64,000 nt of DNA, taken from NCBI RefSeq assembly GCF_036324505.1, contig NC_086351.1, forward strand, positions 4,102,001 through 4,166,000, read 5' to 3'. Each line of letters starts with the position of its first letter. Position 1 is the first letter of the stretch. Positions 1 to 15,959 of this stretch are shown one piece after another. A program made the translations under genes and the position numbers. The notes under the pieces were generated by a model that was given only the letters and a program-made list of their open reading frames with translations, ran no database searches and had not been told where the DNA came from. The stretch is from Eleginops maclovinus (lineage: Eukaryota > Chordata > Actinopteri > Perciformes > Eleginopidae).

Positions 1-440
1 TAATAAAAATGGAGCCTTGTACTGTAGGCAGGAGCCATTGGAGGGAGGGAGAGAGAGAGAGAAAGAGAGCTTGGAGAGGAGAAAACAGAGAATGGCCATT
101 ACATAAAGAGATAAAGATGGGGAGAATTATTGGTGGCTTTGCTCTGCTGTTACATAAAGACATGGGTCCATCTACAAACATGAATGATGGAAACTGTTGC
201 TGTGTGTGCTGTTTGTCTGACCAAATCCGAACTTAAAAGACCCTAAAATACACCCTTTTTCCCCCCCGATTTCTGACTCGAGCATCTGAGGAAAATATGC
301 AAGTGGGAACACAATGTTGAATGTCATGATAACATTATTACTCGTGATAATCAAACTGTACAAAAATAACCCAAAATGTGCTTTCGTTTGTTATAAAACA
401 CAACATAATGAACAGCAGTCTTTCTGAAACTATCTAAGAC

Positions 441-444
<4 letters not shown>

Positions 445-522
<78 letters not shown>
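445..522. repeat. (CA)n microsatellite, about 39 units
   Basis: Uninterrupted AC dinucleotides lie in the erf intron upstream of the first visible exon. Confidence 0.98.
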
Positions 523-525
<3 letters not shown>

Positions 526-735
526 CCACACAACCTTACAACCCATTAACATCCACATTTCGTATCAAACATTGACCTCCGTTCGGCAGATTGTTTGTTT
601 ACCCCTCCGCACAACTTCCATCCACCGCCTCTCATCTATCTGTTCTCTCTTCCTTTCTCCCCCCCCCCCCCATACTGGGTCTGCTTTGTGCAAATGTCAT
701 ACAACACTCTGTAATATCTATCATTAGAAGAGACA

Positions 736-756
736 GGGGGGGGGGGGGGGGGGGGG
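736..756. repeat. Poly-G tract of 21 bases
   Basis: An uninterrupted G run lies in the erf intron, 64 bases after a poly-C run at about 659-670. It could be a G-quadruplex former or an assembly-error spot. Confidence 0.9.
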
Positions 757-942
757 TTGACATGAAAGACTCATGCTTATTAAAGTGTGTGCTTGAGTGT
801 GCAGGCGCATCTGTCACAAGGTCCACGAGGAACAGAAATATAGTTAAAATGGGTATATTATGATCTTATTGGTGGTTGGGGTTAATGAAAGCAGGAGATC
901 AACTGGTCTTAAGGCATGTGGGAGGGTCTTAAGAAATAATAA

Positions 943-3549
<2,607 letters not shown>

Positions 3550-4846
3550 TGACACACACCGCCACGACACTACTGCTCCCGTAGCACTGGAGGTGGAGTA
3601 TGTAAATGTGAGCCCCCTCCCACACTGACAAACTAGATTCCTGAAACCTCCAGTGAACTGAGAGCACAGTCCAGCAAACACCTCAAACACGATCTGACAC
3701 CACCACTCCTCCGTCTGGACCAGGGCTCCAGTCCTCTTGGAGGTGAGACTTTAAATCAGAGGGCGCCTCCGAGTCCACCTCCCACCTGGCCAGTGAAGCT
3801 GCAGACCCTCAACGCCCCAGTAGCACAGCTCACACCCCATCCACAGGATCAGCAGCCAATCAGCACTTTTCCTCAGGAGGCACACACTCCCTTAAAGGAA
3901 TACTTCTCCCTCTGAATGATGTGTATCAGTCCCTCACCCTGTGCTACCTTTAATATCTTGAAGAACATGTTGTTTTTACTGCATTTCTCCATGGTGAAGG
4001 AAGAAAACTCCAGACTTTTCTCTGTTTTTGTGGATTCCTCATTTACCCTGGAGGAAAAGAATTGAAGGTAATACGCAGCGAGTAACTGGTATTCAAATAG
4101 TCATTTTGTGGGTAAAGTGATCCTTTAAGAACCTATCATCACACCTGGGAGGAGGACGTGCACACTCTCCCTCTATGCTTCTTTTCCTATAAGCTCACGG
4201 GACTTTGATAAGTGCCTGTATCTAAAAAACCCACAGCCCTGGAGTGACATGGAAGACGAGTAATCAATCTTTCACTCATGAAAACCTTGTAAAAAGTTTG
4301 GCCGACACTGAAAGAAAATCAGAGAGGAAAAGACAGGAACGTGTGTCTCTGTGTGGCTGTCGGGTGTCCGACTCGTAAACCTGGCCCTCTCCACTCAGGG
4401 AACTATTGCTGTACGTCTATTGGATCCATGCACAAAAACACACACAAGCAAAAAAACACAGCCAACAGTGAAGGGACTCGCAGTGGAAGCTTTGGACTCT
4501 TAACGACGCAAACATTCACACACACACTCCGGCACAGCATTTTCTCAGAGCTTTTGACTTTTTATAACCTTCCTTCTGTCTCTCTGCTGTCCTGCTGCCT
4601 CTCTCTCTCTTGCGGACCACCTGTGGAAACATCATGACTCCACTCTCAGAAATGGTTTGAAGTGAGGAGAATGAAGGAGTGCTACAGGGTAGAGAAAGGA
4701 CTACTGAGGGGACCACGGGGGGGGTCCGCTAAATAGCCTTCTCGCCTCACATGTTGTGCATCATAGTTTCTCCTCGAGTCCCAGCTGCACAGACTCCTAG
4801 TTCACCAGCTAAAGCTCCTCGAACAATCATAGTGTTAAACTAAACC

Positions 4847-4851
<5 letters not shown>

Positions 4852-4923
<72 letters not shown>
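4852..4923. repeat. (CA)n microsatellite
   Basis: A pure CA array of about 36 units lies in the erf 3' flank. Confidence 0.97.
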
Positions 4924-4925
<2 letters not shown>

Positions 4926-5103
4926 CACTGCCTTTAGCTCTTCAACATGCTCCCTCTCTGTGTGTGTGTTTGTGTGGACCTCCAGCATCCACAGATCCTG
5001 AGAGCGTCTTAGGCCTCACACACACACACACATACACACAAACACATACACTCACTGCCTCTCTATGCCTTGTTTTTATAGCATGTACAAAAGTGCAGCT
5101 CAG

Positions 5104-5104
<1 letters not shown>

Positions 5105-5193
<89 letters not shown>
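5105..5193. repeat. (CA)n microsatellite
   Basis: A pure CA array of about 44 units lies in the erf 3' flank. A shorter impure CA run precedes it at 5018-5050. Confidence 0.97.
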
Positions 5194-5196
<3 letters not shown>

Positions 5197-6635
5197 TATA
5201 TCTTTATATATTCAAAATGAAATTATTAAGATTTAAATGATTGATTCAGGTTTTTTTGTAAGTGGATTATTTTGAGTGGTGTCATGCCACTGGTAAGGTA
5301 ATATGGTATGGAGAATGAAGAGGGGGGGGGGTCCATCTTGTACATTTGTTTCATAGACCATAACAGAAAATAACAGCCAGACGACCAGAGCAAGTAAACA
5401 AGAAACAGGATCTCAAACACACTGCTGAGGATTCAGTGGTGTGGCTCACCCCCTCAGCTCTTTCCTGTCTCGGATCAGTGTGTGTGGGGGGGTGCTCAGA
5501 CTTAGGTCAAGGGTTATACAGTAGTAATCCCGTCTTTTCTCTTTGGCCACTTAGCATGATGCTCCTAAGTTCATAGCCGCTCTGGAGTGGGGCAAGAGGG
5601 GGTTAAAGGGTTAATCATTAAGTCAGAAAGATAGCCGAGAAAAAGTGGGTCATGTCCTGGAAGACCCTCTCCTCAAACTCTGCACACCAACACAGACTAG
5701 AAGAGCGCAGACCTCCACCTCACAGTGTGCATCTGGATACACACAGTTTATGAATTGACATTTTTGAAGTAGGTTAACTTTACAAATAATGACGGTAAAA
5801 GACATGCGAGTATAGAGTGGTGCAGGGATAAGGCCAACACAGAAGTTGGCATAGCAAGGCTTCCCTCGACAGAAAGCAATGCGTTCTGTTCATTGGATTT
5901 TGGATTATGGCAGAAAATAAGCTCTGTGGCCAACACACGTTTATGTGTTTTGTTGCGCAGGATAATCATTAAAGGATAATGCTTTTAAGAGTAAAAGCTA
6001 GAAGTAAAAAGCTACAGTTAGGCTAAGGAACTACGTCACAGTCACATGACTTCACGTGGCCACAGCTAAGCTAAGTTTGGTATTCTAATGAACTCTCTTG
6101 TTAGCAGCCATCGTTTTATGACACACAGAAGCTTCAGACCTTTAAGAGAGGGGTAAAACCCTACTGACATACTCATTTCTAGACCAACATTTTAAAATCT
6201 TAAGCTATTGTATTTCAGGTGTCTAACCAAAGACACACTTAAAACATCAACTTTTAGACGTGCTGAAATGCTAATTCATTTCCAGGTTTTAGGACTCATT
6301 CCTGCACCACTCTATTACCCTGATTGAATTGGATCCTCATTGACCCCTTCACTAAATCAGGCCAGTAGATTTCTGCAATCCTGCTGACAGACAAACCAAA
6401 AACATCCTCGGCCGAGGTTAATGATTCATACCTGTGTGATTGTGTTTTAACATCCTGGAGCTTTTCGTGCTCGCAGCGAGTCGTCTGATTGGTTAACAGC
6501 CTGTCCTCGCCTGACCGGTGACAGGACGGATCTATAGCAGCGAGCTGTGAGATAGATGGCCTGCAGGTGCTCTGTGTAGCCGAGCTGATTGAATTTCCTC
6601 ATCAGACCCCTGTGGTCTGGACTGCAGCATGTCAC

Positions 6636-6636
6636 A

Positions 6637-6700
<64 letters not shown>
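6636..6700. repeat. (CA)n microsatellite with one interruption
   Basis: The CA array is broken by one extra A at about 6651. Confidence 0.96.
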
Positions 6701-6702
<2 letters not shown>

Positions 6703-7052
6703 CCAGTCCTGTGTCTGTATATGAACTGACAGCTGCCTTATTACTACTTCTCATATCTGAGCAACAGATGAGGCATCAGTCCTACCTGCTCTGCACTCTC
6801 TCTCTCCTTTCTTTCCGTTTCATTTTCTCCTCGCTCAGGCGTCGTCTCGACCTCCTGCTCTGACTCACGACGAGGTGCAACGATTGATTGTAACGCAGGC
6901 GCTCTCACTTCCTGTTTCGGTCACACGATGGGAGACAAAACAGCACAAACATTTCTTTATCAATGGAGAAAAGGTTTATTTTTCTGAGGTCGATATTGCT
7001 ATTGTTGTTGTTATTATTGTTCTCATTGGGTTATGTACCTCTCTCCACATGG

Positions 7053-7053
<1 letters not shown>

Positions 7054-7089
<36 letters not shown>
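7054..7089. repeat. (ATT)n microsatellite
   Basis: Twelve ATT trinucleotides lie in AT-rich DNA near the end of the erf flank. Confidence 0.95.
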
Positions 7090-7090
<1 letters not shown>

Positions 7091-8397
7091 CATGGCTCTG
7101 TTAGCTGTTGCTTTTTATGTTGATGATGTGGAAATACCCCCCAAACTCCATTCCCTGTTTCCAGCCCCCCGTAAAAAACCAGAGACCTGTTTTCTTGTCT
7201 TTAGTTTTCACAAATATAATATAACTAAACATGTGTAATGTTGATTTTAATGCTGACAGAGAAGTAACACCGGGGCGGCGGCGGAGGATTTTATTTAGGG
7301 GGCAGAGGGGGAGTCATTTTATCTTTTTTGTCATGTATTGTAATTTTTGTTTTATAATGTTACCTTTTTCTCTCTTTGCTTCTGTATATTTTTTCATTTT
7401 TGGGGGGAGGGAGGGGGTTGTATCATTTTAAAAGAAGAAAATAGATGTGTATTGTTTGACTGTGTAAAGGTCTCCCTCTTTCTGTCTCCCTTCTTCCGCC
7501 TCGTCTCCCCTGAGCAGTTACGTGACACTCACGATGAGAGGTGAGAGTTAACACCATGATGTAACGTTGAGTTTTCTCCACTTCTTTTTGTGTTTTGTTT
7601 TTTTTTCAAACTTGTAATTAAGCTGTAATCAGGGTTAATTAAAACCGGTTGAAACCCAATATGAATATCAGCGTGTTTGTTTTTGTTTACTGGATTTTTA
7701 TTAATGACACATAATCCGATAGCGGAGTTTTATTTGTAAACAACAAGATTAACCCGCCCACTTGTTGTCTCGTCAACAACAAGCACACAGCTTCCTGTTC
7801 TGTCTAGAAGTTTGATTTCTTTCCCACAATATAAATACATCTATATTATTTTGTAATACTTCATATACAGTGTACTCTTGAAATTGATATATCCGTATCA
7901 CAATTATTTTCTAAATTCAAAGATGATTTTTGGCGGGTCGAGTTTGTTAGAAACATAAAATAACAAATTCATCCATAAAAGAAATCTGAGAAATTATTAT
8001 TATTAAATTAAATGATCATTACTTTTCTTATGAGAAGCAGCTCCCTACTTCAATCACTCAGTGTTATACCTTTTAATTGGCAAAAAGCAGGAGCAGGTCT
8101 TACAAATGGAAAAATATGTGTGTAGAATAAAATGAACGTTCAAAAATACTTGATAATCCATTTTTATTACTCTTATCATTCAGTACTATTATTACGAGAA
8201 ACAGATTCATGCTTCCATCACTCAATGTTATCATTTTTAGTTTAGCAAACAGCAAGAGGACGTCTTACTCTGGCCTACACACACACACACCCCTGCTGGG
8301 GCCTCTGAGGCTGTACGTTAAGCTGTTAAAGAAAAGCACTTTGTCTGCAGTGCTGCGGCCCACTCACCCATAATGCTCCGCCATTTACCTTTAAAGG

Positions 8398-8405
8398 TGA
8401 CGTCA
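8398..8405. promoter_or_regulatory. Perfect CRE octamer TGACGTCA
   Basis: The palindromic CREB/ATF consensus is seen directly. It lies in intergenic DNA, so its function is unknown. Confidence 0.4.
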
Positions 8406-9629
8406 GTACACGCTGCTCTGTCTTAAGCGCACTCACAGGCACATATTATATGGAAGAGGAGGAAGAGGAGCTGATGACCTTGAATGGCCCCCATATATTT
8501 TTTATGTCATGTGGGATATTTAAAGTTTGCAGAAACACGCAACACAAAACCAGAAACACTTCAAAACGCAGCTCCATACAAAAGCTAACGATAAAATGAA
8601 TGAAAATGTAAAAATCAACTATTTAGTCGAGAGCTTTTTATTCAGAATAAAATTGTAAAGGTTCATAATTTCCTTTCATCAATGGTCAGTTTCAATATTA
8701 CTTGGAACGGATTCCTTGCGGCCCATCATGTTTCAAAGATAAAAAACACCTTGAGTATAAATTAAGTTTTATTGTCTGTATGGAAATGAAGCATTCTTAG
8801 AGGGACACTTAAGGTGGTTTTTGTCCACGATAAACGTCATGGGAATAACACTTAGAAAAAAGAGTGACAGAAAGCACATCAGTTTTATCTTTTACTTCAA
8901 AGAAATAAAAGAAAACTTCTCTAGCTTCAACAATTCTTTAAGAACTTAATCAACAAAGGTGCGGTAATATGTAACGTTTGAACTTTTCAGGCCTACAGCA
9001 GTGGGAAACGTTACACCAGCAAAGGTACAGTGCAGATAAAAGGCTCAATGACATCTAAGAGAAAATGAAAGTTAGTAAATAAAAGTATTGAACTCTCAGA
9101 AGGCAATGACTTTAAAAAACAGTAAAAGTGTGTTGCACCTAGCAGTGTTAATGACGTTCTTATAGCCAATATCAAAGATGTGAGTAGTGGTCAACAAGGG
9201 GGGGGGGCGGGATACTGCTTTATTTTAAGGGGTCACCACAGAAAAACGCTCTTTAAAAGATTCACTGACACACACGCTGCTGTGCTCCCAAAATGTCAAC
9301 ATGTGACGAACCACTCCTGTAACCTGGATTTACCTTCAGTGACCTTGGTGAGGGTCACTATATAGGTGTGTGAGTGTGTAGAGATTGCTGCCCCGTCTGT
9401 CTTCCAGGTGCTCCATTCACAGCAGAGAGAGAGAGAGAGAGACCACAGGAACCACTGCTCTCTCACCTGAGCCACATCTCTAGTTCCTCTGAGCGCCTGC
9501 CTTCGCGGAAACCTGCTCACCTCCGCTTCACTGCTCCACATTCAACCACAACCTGTGCATTGTGCACATGCTGCACGGCAATGAGCCCTATGTCAATGCA
9601 CACACAACACACACACACTCTCTTTAACT

Positions 9630-9790
9630 AAGTATACACACTCTACCCATAGTTAAAATGTACTTCTTAAATTGAATATTACCATTTAATGCTCCTTTAT
9701 ACTTTTCCACCCCAACATTTCTGAGGCTACCTGCAGTTATTTTACTGCTTTATTTACTTTGCAAATGAAGGTAATATTATAGTTGGTGTT
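9630..9790. repeat. Relic of a teleost interspersed repeat, copy A
   Basis: Bases 9660-9725 align by eye to the reverse complement of about 59,800-59,880 (GTACTT...AATTGAATAT...CATTTAATG...TATACTTT...CAACATTTCTGAGG). I recognise this as a common teleost repeat whose ends read like AGTGGTGGAAAGTAAC. I do not recall the family name. Confidence 0.6.
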
Positions 9791-12027
9791 GCACATCGCA
9801 TTGTTGGAGTAGCCAGTTTTTTAAGATTTTCACTGCCAAAACTACCCTACAGCTATAATGCTCACGACAAATAAAGTCTTTGTGTCTTAAAGGTAAATTA
9901 AATGCTAAATGGAAATACATTATTCTGCAGTATATGAAGTAATTAGAAAGAGATCTAGCTTTAACACCTGCAACAAGGAAGTGATGGACACACTAACAAA
10001 TCACTGATTATAATACAACTAATTAATATATATCTGAAATTGGTTCTTCTGCAAGATGAAAATGTTTACTTGAGGTATTTTTGGTTTATATTGATAATTG
10101 ATTTAGTCTGTATACGATTTTCTTTATATATTTTTTGTACATTTACATTAATGTCTTATGTTCTTTAAAATGTTTTAATTTTATATACCTTTATTTTATT
10201 TGATCTTTTTATTATTATTGTTATTCATTTTATTGTTTTGTTGTATTTCTTTTATTGCACATTCTTACTTTAATTCCTATTTTCTCTAAATATTTGTATC
10301 TCTTTTTTGAATGTTTCTTTTCTTTTACTTCATTTATTTTTCACACTGTAGTGTTGCTGCTACTACTTACTACTACTATAGAGTACTTCTTCCACCTCTG
10401 CACACATCGTTGCTTCCTCTGTGAGATGGTATAGTGACATATAGAGAACTGCTAGTAGCTTCACCACATCCTCCACCATACGGAGAAGAGCTGCACCACA
10501 CACACAGAGAGGCACTTTCACAGCGGCACACTCTTTTACACCATGCACAGACGAGTGTGTGTGCATTGATGTGGTTTGTTTGAAACTCCCCTACCTTTAT
10601 TTCCTTTTTCACCTTCCTTCCCGCCAATCTCTCTGTTTGACCTGATTGACCTCAAAAGCAATATTGTGTTTTTTGTTCTGCTGGACTGGACTGTACTTAT
10701 ATATACAGGGGACTGAAATGCCAGAGACATATCTGATGTGAAAAGAGTAAATAAGACTTCATGGGATACTGTATATCACATCAAAAAATAAATTGGTTTA
10801 CTCAGACATTTCACATTAAATGTCTCCCCCTGTTGTTGGAAAACTGCACTGCACAGCTTTAGCTTTAAACTATTGAACCCAACAGCATTTTTACAAAGCA
10901 TTGCACTATTTAAAATACAATGAAGCATGCATCAGTTATAGCAAAACATAAAAGGGAATACATTTTAGAATAGTTGTTTCAGGAAAAATGTATTTTGGCA
11001 AAGTAAATCTTAGGAAAATGTGGGTTAAGAACAATTTCTTTTAGAGAAAAGTTCCCTTAAGGTTGATACATTTTTTACAAATACAATTTAGGAAAGAATA
11101 TTTGTAATAAAAGAAGCTCATGCATTATAAATAAACCCATTTTATGGAAATACACTTAATTAAATTAAATCATGAAGCCTATAGATCAAAGATAAACCAA
11201 AAAGAAATAACAGAAACATCGTTTTATTTGACCAGAGTTACATTTATTTAAAAAAGAAGGAAGGTTAAACTGACCCCCTCTGTACCCCTGGATTTATAAG
11301 TTTAGTAACCAATCATTGTTGGTCTTGTCTCTAACCCAGGCAGGAGTCTGTGTGTCGGTGCGACGCCTGTCTTCAGCTGCGGGACGTGACGTGGCCCCTG
11401 AGGAACAGCTGATGGTGTAAAGTTACTGCGGACTAGAATTCAGTGAGGACAAAGAACTACTGTCCTCCATCCTGCAGCGCTCTGTGCCTCCTCTTTAAGG
11501 AGGGTCTCTCTTTTCTTTTCTTAGCCATTTAACAGGGACATGCATACAAGGATGTGATTATACTTGACTGGCAGATCAAGTCTCAACTGTGTCTTTCATC
11601 ACAGCAGACTCATTTGCAACATCAATAAAGGACAAAGAATAGAACACAGATTTATGTTTCCTTTTCTTAAATATATGTATTTTGTTAATGTTGCAAATTA
11701 TACAGTACATTTATTTTTCCTGATTCCATTTTTAGTTTTTAATTTTTTTTAATTTACATTTAATTTAGTATTTATTTTGGTAGTTTATTTTATTTTTGTT
11801 ATTTGTTATTTTTAATATGTATTTTTTATGTATTATTATTAAAAATGTTTAACTCATGTGCAATGTCTGGTTAACACTGCTGTTACTCCCAATGTGTATC
11901 AATAAAGTATATCTAAGGTGATCTGATTCTAATCTAATAATGCATGGAGACAGTAACTGAAGTCTGTCCCCTTGTTTTTAGTGCAGCATGCACATTGCTA
12001 GATGTGTTATCTCCTGGGTTAATATCA

Positions 12028-12995
12028 GCAGTGGTGGAAAGTAAATTACTTGAGTAAAGCCACAGGAGGAGACATGTGATACACAAAGAGCCTCTCAAGT
12101 CTTTACAATTACTCACTCTGTCACTGAAAGCCTGAGGTGCACTAGTGCACTAGTTCAGGGGGAAAGTACAAATCTATTCAAAGACTCTCGGCTGCTAATG
12201 TAAAAATGCTATTGTAGATTAGCATTAGCATGTTGTAGCCAAATGTTCTTAAAAAGCTTGACTGAAGCTGTGAAAATAGGCCATTGTAGAAGCCTGAATG
12301 TGAGCAAATAAGAGGATACAACCAGAAAAAGTAAGTATTAAATATTAAAATGTAACATGAGGAAAGTCAGGCTGCACTTCAGTACAGCTTGGAGCTAAAT
12401 GCTAACATCAGCATGCTAACACGTTAATCGGTTAATGAACATGTTGATGCTAAATGAGTCTAATATTCACTATGTTAGGTTAACATACTACAAACATACT
12501 GATGATGTTATTGGACATGTCATTAGTTTTTACATTAAATGTGACTTGATGAAAGATGTGTAGTAATTCATTCAGAGCATGGATGTATTATCAGAACGAT
12601 TCAGAGAAGGACATGAATGTGTTGTAAAGTCAACAAGTACTTTTACTGAAGTAATGTTGAGAAACTTGTTCTATACTTGATTGTTTTCTGATACTTCACT
12701 ACTCAGAAGCCAAAGTTGTACTTTTTCATTGCACTACATTTATTTGATGACTTGAAGTTGCTTTACAATTGCAGTGGCCTCCATTGCTCCAGGACTGATG
12801 TTGCGACTGAAGAGACCGTTTGGCTGCACTGAGTACTTTTCTATAAATGTAAGTATGTTAACTTGATTATACTTTACTTAGATCTAAGTAAGTACATCTA
12901 AGTAAGATTTTGAATACAGGACTTTCACCTGTGACAAGTGTTTTTACGAGTACTCTTACTAAAGTATGACATTGTAATACTTCTTGCAAAACCAA
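12028..12995. repeat. Relic of the same teleost repeat, copy B, interrupted
   Basis: The left end, cagtggtggaaagtaaatta, is at about 12,028-12,060. The family's interior resumes only at about 12,610 (tacttttactgaagtaatg, then cactacatttatttgatgac, then aatacaggactttcacctgt). About 550 bases of unrelated DNA rich in TTAGCAT/ATGCTAA motifs lie between, which suggests a later insertion. Confidence 0.55.
12190..12470. repeat. TTAGCAT/ATGCTAA-rich degenerate repeat
   Basis: Repeated GCTAAT, TTAGCATG, ATGCTAAC and GCATGCTAAC words occur in both orientations. Such DNA is common in fish genomes. I cannot assign a family. Confidence 0.4.
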
Positions 12996-13408
12996 CCAAT
13001 TCACCAAGAGTTTAGAATCTAGGCATTTTAATTAAATGATCTCTATTTCAGCCAGCTGCAATATTTATATACATGGTCTCACATTTTGTGATTGTAATCT
13101 AAACGTTTTGTGTCTTGCTGTATATATTTTTTTTTATCTAAGGCCATCTCTAATGACTTGATTTATTTCTCAACAAGAATCAATAACTGCCGGGACCAAT
13201 TGAGTTTGGCTTTCAGAGCAAACTGGGAGGGAAACTTTGTGGTAGTACACGGTGAAAGTGAATTGTATTGTTATCTTTTGATCGTTTTATTTAAGAAGAT
13301 CTCCAGGACTGCAAAGAGGTTGTTTTGAGAAACTTTTAGTCTTCCGGGTTTTCTACTTTCGTCACCGGGGGGGTTGACGGGGCATGTGTGGGTTATGGGT
13401 CGAGGCAA

Positions 13409-13421
13409 AGGTCAGAGGTTA
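13409..13421 (+). promoter_or_regulatory. DR1-like nuclear receptor motif
   Basis: AGGTCA, one base, then AGGTTA, preceded by AA as in HNF4/PPAR-type DR1 sites. This is a motif match only. Confidence 0.25.
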
Positions 13422-13848
13422 TGCTGCTGTGAGCGTCTGCTTTGAGAGACCCTGAGGTGAGGCACATTCCTGGTGTGACGGAATGTGCAAGAAAAAGGTA
13501 AGACTCCCCCACACACTCCACCCCTGCATGAAACGCTTCCAATGGACTCTTTTGCTTAGGTCCGAAACATTATGACATCAGTACGTAATACTTAAACATC
13601 TATTGGCTAGGGCTGGAACACATTGTGCGGGATAGGCTAAGGGGCATGGAAACATGTCACAGTAAAGGCACAAAATACAAATATGAACCTGAAATGAGCC
13701 CCTTTAAGTAAGCGTACTGTAGAGGCTAAGCCGACGCTTTAAACCTCTGAGGATCCACTATCTTGGCGTGATTGACGCGCACAAAGTTTGCCAGGTGAAT
13801 GAAAGTCAGATACTTTCTGTTGACTTAATATAGCGGCAAAAACTTCCT

Positions 13849-14121
13849 ATGAGTAATGCCGCTGAGAGGCTAGAAGTTGCGGCTGAGAGGCTAGAAGTTG
13901 CTCTTTGCTGTGACACGTTCCATGCAAGAGTCCGTAGTCATTTAGAGTTCACGGTGTTTAATAAAGAAACAAAACAAACAATATTTAACTCTGGACCACA
14001 TGCTCAACAGCAAGTGTCCGAGCAAGTTCAACCTCTTTCCTCTGTCATCCACAAAACCGGCATCCAACAGGTGACCTCAATTCCAGTAAACCACACCCAT
14101 GTGTCAACTGCCGGGAAGTGA
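13849..14121 (+). other. Unassigned 90-codon ORF with an exact 21-base tandem duplication
   Basis: The ORF starts with ATG at 13,849. Bases 13,861-13,901 contain a 20-base word repeated with period 21, so the peptide reads AAERLEV-AAERLEV. No known domain is seen, nor a promoter or splice partner. It may be chance, and I do not call it a gene. Confidence 0.15.
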
Positions 14122-14422
14122 TAACCAATAGGAATTAAATGTAGTGTTTACAAAGTGAAGATAATAATATAAATAATAACCTATCGTAAAACAAGTATTT
14201 GTAGTAGTAACAAAGTAAAAGTACTCGTTATGGTTACTGTTGTGTTTATATTTTCCATTATTTAAATTCTGTCAAACTTATTTCATGCTCTTCTCTTTTT
14301 ATCTAATGTTTCTCCCCTTACTCTGTCTCGCTGTGTACCTGACAGCAGCACAGCAGGAGGGGAGGGTCTCTGCTGTTTGACTGACAGACCCGTGACGAGC
14401 ACACAGAGAGGGTGACGGTCAG

Positions 14423-14435
14423 AGGTCAGAGGTCA
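14423..14435 (+). promoter_or_regulatory. Perfect DR1 nuclear receptor motif
   Basis: AGGTCA-G-AGGTCA, an exact direct repeat with one-base spacer, of the kind bound by RXR heterodimers, HNF4 or COUP-TF. This is a motif match only. Confidence 0.3.
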
Positions 14436-15084
14436 AGCTCCCATGGAGAGGGGGAGAGCAGAGCCGGGGGAAGACAGGGAGTAGGGGACATGCTAACGAG
14501 GTAGGCTGGTCGTTAAGAAAAAAAACATGTGAAAAATGTATAATATAAGACCTAAATGATCCTTAAAGAATATGTAGCTATATATATCATAGCCATAGAA
14601 GGTTTCATAAACTGAATCAACTATTTACCAGGAATACACAAGTCATACCAATATTAATAAAGTGATATAAATGATTGTCAAATGAAAGCCAAAGGGAGGG
14701 CATTCTTATGCAGTAAGTACGTTTTCTATCATTACAACGTTTGTCCACCAGAGAGCACTGAAAAGTCTACTTTCAAACTGGCAAATGTCCCGCTCAGTAT
14801 ACCTGGTCACAACTATTTAAAAAGCAAAAAGTTTATCAGATTCAGAGTCTGGTTTTCATGTGCAAGGAATTTGCTTTGGCGTTTTGATGCATTACATAAA
14901 CAAAATAAGAGAAAATGTGACTACAAAGAATAACAATCATAACTAACAGAAGGAAATTACAAGAACAACATGAAATATATACTGCAAAAATATCTCATTT
15001 AATTAATAAGTCCTAATAATGACAACAAAAGACATTCCTTATTTTAAATGAAAAGTACATAAACCGAACTGTGAAAAATAATAT

Positions 15085-15350
15085 AATCAAGTCCTGCATT
15101 GAACGTCTAAATGAGGTCATAATATGTAGGTATAATCAGTAAAAATTACTTTAAGTATAAAAAGGTAAAAGCGCTCATAGCAGAAAAATCTGTAAATGTT
15201 TTACATGCAGTATGACTCAAACAATAATTCTGTTTATGAATTCAATCATTAGCATCATCTGCAAACATCTTAACAGTTACTAAAGCTGTAGTTATTGTAG
15301 TGAAGTAAAATTAAACAATTGCATTTAAAGTGAAGTATAGTGACATGTCC
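15085..15350. repeat. Relic of the teleost repeat, copy D (opposite orientation to B)
   Basis: Segments such as aagtcctgcattgaac (about 15,090), tactttaagtataaaaaggt (about 15,150) and actaaagctgtagttattgt (about 15,280) correspond to the reverse complement of the interior of copy B. A further short fragment may lie at 14,185-14,240. Confidence 0.5.
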
Positions 15351-15821
15351 GGTGCAGTGCTGAACAATTACAACTAGATGTCACTCTACAGCAACATTTA
15401 ATCAACATCCAGCCTCTGTCTTTCCCTCTCTCTATCAAAACACACGTGCACTAAAACATGCAAGAAGTGGTACACACTCTTATAAAATATACAGCATCGT
15501 TCAGCCAATCAAAAACTCTCCTCTGTTTTTAGTTCAGTCTTCTCCCATCACTGAGTTTGAGTGAGAGCAGCATGCAAGCATCAAATCCCACCAACAAGAG
15601 GCGCTGCTCCCGCGAGATCCCGCATGGCTGTCTGCCTCAGCATGAGTCTGGTTTTACTACACACGGAGCTGGGATTATGTAATGTTTACTATTATGGCCG
15701 TTTATCTTTGGCTGGATATGGTGCTTTCATCTTCTTCTGTGCAGAGGTTAAAGCTTACTATACAGATGTCATAAATCAAACACGTTCAAGGATGCCCAAT
15801 CTCACGCACGTGTTATGATCT

Positions 15822-15824
<3 letters not shown>

Positions 15825-15892
<68 letters not shown>
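15825..15892. repeat. (CA)n microsatellite
   Basis: A pure CA array of about 34 units lies just upstream of the CCAAT-rich promoter region. Confidence 0.97.
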
Positions 15893-15894
<2 letters not shown>

Positions 15895-15959
15895 TGGTTA
15901 GTTCTCATCACACCGGTTTTTCTCGCGCACCAATGCCTGTAAGTTACAAACACGGGGTT

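Larger units (their letters stand above)
3550..7643 (+). other. erf 3' flank, candidate 3' UTR
   Basis: No coding exon is recognisable here. The stretch holds three long CA arrays, a T-rich/ATT-rich stretch at 6960-7620, and a candidate poly(A) signal ATTAAA at 7638-7643 followed by GT/T-rich sequence (gtgtttgtttttgttt, about 7672). An earlier ATTAAA near 5969 is an alternative. The true UTR end is inferred, not shown. Confidence 0.35.
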
